From Candidatus Poribacteria bacterium (GTDB taxonomy: Bacteria; Poribacteria; WGA-4E; WGA-3G): 64,000 nucleotides of DNA. The position numbers were made by a program, and so were the translations under genes. This document shows, one piece after another, positions 61,452 to 64,000 of this stretch. Each line of letters opens with the position of its first letter. Position 1 is the stretch's first letter. The notes under the pieces are model-generated. The model had not been told where the DNA came from, made no database searches, and was given only the letters and a program-made list of their open reading frames with translations. Where the stretch lies: assembly GCA_028821605.1 (NCBI GenBank), contig JAPPFM010000040.1:1-64000 (forward strand). Reading direction: 5' to 3'.

Positions 61452-63014
61452 ATGGAACGTCCCCAAAAACCAATCCGGTGGTGGCCTCTTTTTATTGTCA
61501 TCACCCTCGCTATTTTAGGCACTATAGCGACATGGGTCTCGGACGCAGGGCACCGCCAAGACAAAATTCTCCTGACATCCATGATCGTCATTGTCACGAT
61601 CCTTCTGAGCGTATTATGGTTGTTATTTTTCTCCGAATTGAGATGGCGTGCTAAGTTGATTGTCCTTGCCGTTGTTGGACTTGGTGTCTTTCTCGGTGCC
61701 AATCTATACCAATTCAAAGGATTTAGCGGCGACCTCGTCCCTGTTTTTGAAAGGCGTTGGGAAGAAAAACAGAGCACTTTTCGGATGTTCTCTGGCAACG
61801 TGCCAAACCCCCAAATAGCCATAGCGAACTATCCGCAATTTCTTGGACCGAATCGAAACGGTGTCGTGACCACTATCAAACTAAATCTGGATTGGGAAAC
61901 CTACCCCCCTAAACTTGTATGGCGACAACCTGTTGGTGCAGGCTGGTCTGGATTCGCAGTTGTCGGGAATTCCGCAATCACACAGGAACAGGAAGGCGAC
62001 TGGGAAAAAGTTGTGTGTTACGAATTGCACACCGGTGAGATAAAGTGGAGCCACAAAGATCAGGCGAGATACAATACACCTCCTGCTGGTCTCGGACCGC
62101 GAGCAACACCAACAATTTCAGGAAACAAAGTTTACACCGTTGGTTCAACAGGAATCCTTAACTGCTTGGACTTTGAGACCGGAGCACAACTTTGGGCCAC
62201 CAATATCTTTGAAGAGAATAGGGCAAAAGCACCCCCTTGGGGCGTAAGTATTTCGCCACTTGTTTTGGGTGAATTGGTTATTGTCAGTGCTGGTGGAGCA
62301 GTTGCATATCACAGAGAGACGGGTGAAATTGTCTGGACAGGATACAGGACCCAGAGCGGTTACAGCTCACCACTTCTCACGACCTTGGCGGGTGTTGAGC
62401 AAATCGTACTTTTTAACCAAGGGTTAGTCACAGCGCATGAACCCTCGAGTGGTGAACTCCTATGGAAACAACCGTGGCCGATCGTAGAATGTGTAGCGCA
62501 ACCGGTGCCGCTTCCAGATGATAAACTTCTTGTTTCAACAGGCTACGGTGTCGGTGCTAAGTTATTCCAAATTTCTCGTAACCCTGAAGACGAATTCAAC
62601 GTTTCACCTGAAAAGGAATTCAACGTATCAATTGTATGGGAAACTATCTCGTTCAAAGCCAAATTTACTAATATCATTCATTATAACGGGTACCTGTACG
62701 GACTTGATGACGGAATTTTCGCTTGTGTAAATCCGACTGATGGGACACGCCAATGGAAACGCGGCAGATATGGACACGGGCAAACTTTATTAATCTCGGA
62801 TGTCCTGCTCGTGCTGACTGAATCTGGTGAGATCGTACTTGTAGAACCCGATCCAGAAAACCATATAGAGCATGCCCGTTTTGATGCTCTAAAAGGGAGG
62901 ACATGGAACACACCAGCAATCGTTGGTCCCTACCTCCTCGTACGAAATGACCAAGAAGCGGCGTGCTATCAACTACCAGTTATCAGCATGAATACCGATT
63001 TCAACACAAAGTAG
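61452..63014 (+). CDS. membrane-anchored PQQ-type beta-propeller
   Basis: A 520-residue protein. Three membrane spans (about residues 11-29, 40-58 and 66-84) precede a periplasmic propeller that opens NYPQFLGPNRNGVVTTIKLN, as in the 20938 protein. Typical blades are PPKLVWRQPVGAGWSGFAVV, GEIKWSHKDQ, GAQLWATNIF and GTRQWKRGRYGHGQTLLISD. No signal peptidase site is expected; the spans hold it in the membrane. Quinoprotein-fold proteins in these organisms may deliver electrons or act as scaffolds. The ribosome site AAGGAA lies about 8 nt before the ATG. Confidence 0.9.
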   Translation: MERPQKPIRWWPLFIVITLAILGTIATWVSDAGHRQDKILLTSMIVIVTILLSVLWLLFFSELRWRAKLIVLAVVGLGVFLGANLYQFKGFSGDLVPVFERRWEEKQSTFRMFSGNVPNPQIAIANYPQFLGPNRNGVVTTIKLNLDWETYPPKLVWRQPVGAGWSGFAVVGNSAITQEQEGDWEKVVCYELHTGEIKWSHKDQARYNTPPAGLGPRATPTISGNKVYTVGSTGILNCLDFETGAQLWATNIFEENRAKAPPWGVSISPLVLGELVIVSAGGAVAYHRETGEIVWTGYRTQSGYSSPLLTTLAGVEQIVLFNQGLVTAHEPSSGELLWKQPWPIVECVAQPVPLPDDKLLVSTGYGVGAKLFQISRNPEDEFNVSPEKEFNVSIVWETISFKAKFTNIIHYNGYLYGLDDGIFACVNPTDGTRQWKRGRYGHGQTLLISDVLLVLTESGEIVLVEPDPENHIEHARFDALKGRTWNTPAIVGPYLLVRNDQEAACYQLPVISMNTDFNTK

Positions 63015-63039
63015 CTCTTATCACCGACAAATCCTTGCA

Positions 63040-63181
63040 TTATAGTAAAGCCCACAATTACTTGGACATTGTGGGGAGGCGAGGATACTAGCAGAAACAC
63101 CCAAGCAAAACTCCCTCGCGAGCGGCGGTGGGGGGTTGGTTTGCTGACCAACTGTCTACATATTTTCGGGCTTCACTATAA
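63040..63181. mobile_element. MITE copy 2 (142 bp) with TA-flanked inverted ends
   Basis: Left end TTATAGTAAAGCCC (63040-63053) and right end GGGCTTCACTATAA (63168-63181) pair in 13 of 14 positions and both carry TA at the outer edge. The interior holds a hairpin-prone CCCACAAT...ATTGTGGG and GGCGAGGATAC, shared with copy 1 at 34152-34270. No coding frame is present. The TA edges fit a Tc1/IS630-type parent element. Confidence 0.85.
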
Positions 63182-63238
63182 TAACGCAATCCTCATATTG
63201 TTTGAAAACAAAAAAATGAGAAAGGAAAAGACAGTAGA

Positions 63239-64000
63239 ATGCTCAGAGATATCCGAAAGTCAGCTTTATTTTTATTCTGTTGTAGCATCACACTACTGTT
63301 TCCGGCACTTACCGCGTTAGCAGAAAAATATTGGAACATACCGGGTAAATTTCAAGGTACAATTGACTCCCCTTTGGAAGCCAGTTTTGAACTCTATATC
63401 AAACACCGACGGAATCGTCGGATACTGTCAGCAACCGACCGGACCAGTTTCGTCGTCTACGATATTTCAAAAAACAAGAAATTAGTGTCGATCAATGAAG
63501 ATCGACAGATGATGGCTGCCTCACTCATCAAGAATTTTGTTATGCTCGCCTATTTTCACGAAGTCAGATATGGGCGACAAGCACATACGGCTGTTAATAA
63601 GGGGCACCTCAGAGCAATGATTCAGTGGAGCTCAAACCCGTCCACCAACTACTTTATTCGGTTACTTGGTGGACCGGCACGCGTAGATAAGATATTACGC
63701 GCGAATTATCCGTATTTTAAGCAGACCCGGATTGTTGAACAGATCCCCAGAGGCGGACGCACCTATAAGAATATGACATCAGCACGTGATCTCAGCACGT
63801 TCTTTTTGCACTTATGGCACGGAAGACTTCCTCATTCTGAAAAAATGAAGTGGTATTTCAAACTCAAAAACGGAGATTACATCTTTAAAAAGACCTACAT
63901 CCCTTCGTCAGTGACGGTTTACAACAAAACCGGCACCGTCTATGGATTGGTAGGTGATGGTGGTATATTGGTTCTCAAGGATCCACAAGGCAAACCAAGG
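63239..64000 (+). CDS. class-A-beta-lactamase-fold serine hydrolase, 5' part
   Basis: The first 254 codons of a gene that runs past the window end. The N terminus is a signal peptide (ALFLFCCSITLLFPALTALA). The active-site elements of class A beta-lactamase-type enzymes appear: SLIK (nucleophile Ser and Lys, about residues 99-102), SNPSTN (the SxN-like segment) and KTGTVYG (KTG motif near residue 237). There is no clear omega-loop ExxLN, so a D,D-peptidase-like or other serine-hydrolase role is as likely as antibiotic hydrolysis. The frame is open to base 64000. GAAAGGAAAA lies about 14 nt upstream of the ATG; the MITE ends 57 nt before it. Confidence 0.8.
   Translation, partial: MLRDIRKSALFLFCCSITLLFPALTALAEKYWNIPGKFQGTIDSPLEASFELYIKHRRNRRILSATDRTSFVVYDISKNKKLVSINEDRQMMAASLIKNFVMLAYFHEVRYGRQAHTAVNKGHLRAMIQWSSNPSTNYFIRLLGGPARVDKILRANYPYFKQTRIVEQIPRGGRTYKNMTSARDLSTFFLHLWHGRLPHSEKMKWYFKLKNGDYIFKKTYIPSSVTVYNKTGTVYGLVGDGGILVLKDPQGKPR

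Overview
The window looks like a chromosome segment of an uncultured, free-living or host-associated bacterium of the Candidatus Poribacteria type. This is an inference from gene content, not from a marker gene. It carries two phytanoyl-CoA-dioxygenase-like proteins, a sulfatase, a mannonate-dehydratase-like protein, an Asp-box sialidase-like protein, an FG-GAP/UnbV protein, enolase-superfamily and Gfo/Idh/MocA enzymes, a DUF6785-like membrane protein, and a broken copy of a FlgD-like C-terminal sorting domain. Planctomycetes share part of this profile and remain an alternative. No rRNA, tRNA or CRISPR array was seen.

Layout. 0-5 kb: the 3' end of an IS200/IS605 tnpB, a HEAT/TPR protein, a membrane protein, then a phosphosugar mutase (probably glmM) and yvcK/glmR. 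5.5-8.8 kb: glnS and gltX, overlapping by 4 nt behind one strong promoter. 8.9-16.1 kb is accessory: a HigA-N-terminus-like small protein, a DegT/StrS aminotransferase, a GNAT remnant, a DUF3696-type AAA ATPase paired with an unknown 338-aa protein and a duplicated-module protein (possible defence locus), an orphan lipoprotein solute-binding protein, and a graveyard with an IS630 remnant and a ygjP-like fragment. 16.2-33 kb is rich in secreted or envelope proteins and glycan-related enzymes: Kelch, sulfatase, mannonate dehydratase, PQQ-type propellers, sialidase, TPR, SUMF1-like, FG-GAP, two PD40 propellers and a TonB-like double-VWA protein.

33-49 kb: PCMT-like methyltransferase, moaB, orphan ecfT, a STAS protein, an 889-aa DUF5695-like protein, a hydroxyacid dehydrogenase convergent with an enolase-superfamily enzyme, DUF6785-like membrane protein, Rpn nuclease, a degenerate C39-like protein, a Ca/Na-type exchanger and a PhyH protein. 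49-64 kb: aldo/keto reductase, rluD-like, truA, an HD hydrolase, a second PhyH, a Gfo/Idh protein, murA, hisD, DUF1028, PGPGW protein, SDR, a membrane-anchored PQQ-type propeller and the start of a class-A-beta-lactamase-fold protein.

Regulatory reading. Many genes are monocistronic with clear sigma70-like boxes (TTGACW-N17/18-TATAAT-like), which I read directly. Several starts were moved from the longest open frame to codons with an AGGAG-type site. Intergenic DNA holds several dispersed repeat families, including a two-copy MITE with TA-flanked inverted ends.

Most interesting: (1) four secreted proteins within 14.3 kb end in a shared short W-x-x-(L/V)-K tail, possibly an undescribed sorting signal; (2) the ATPase plus unknown-partner locus at 10.7-14.2 kb; (3) a structured 5' leader before the 27.4-28.1 kb secreted protein; (4) the MITE family.
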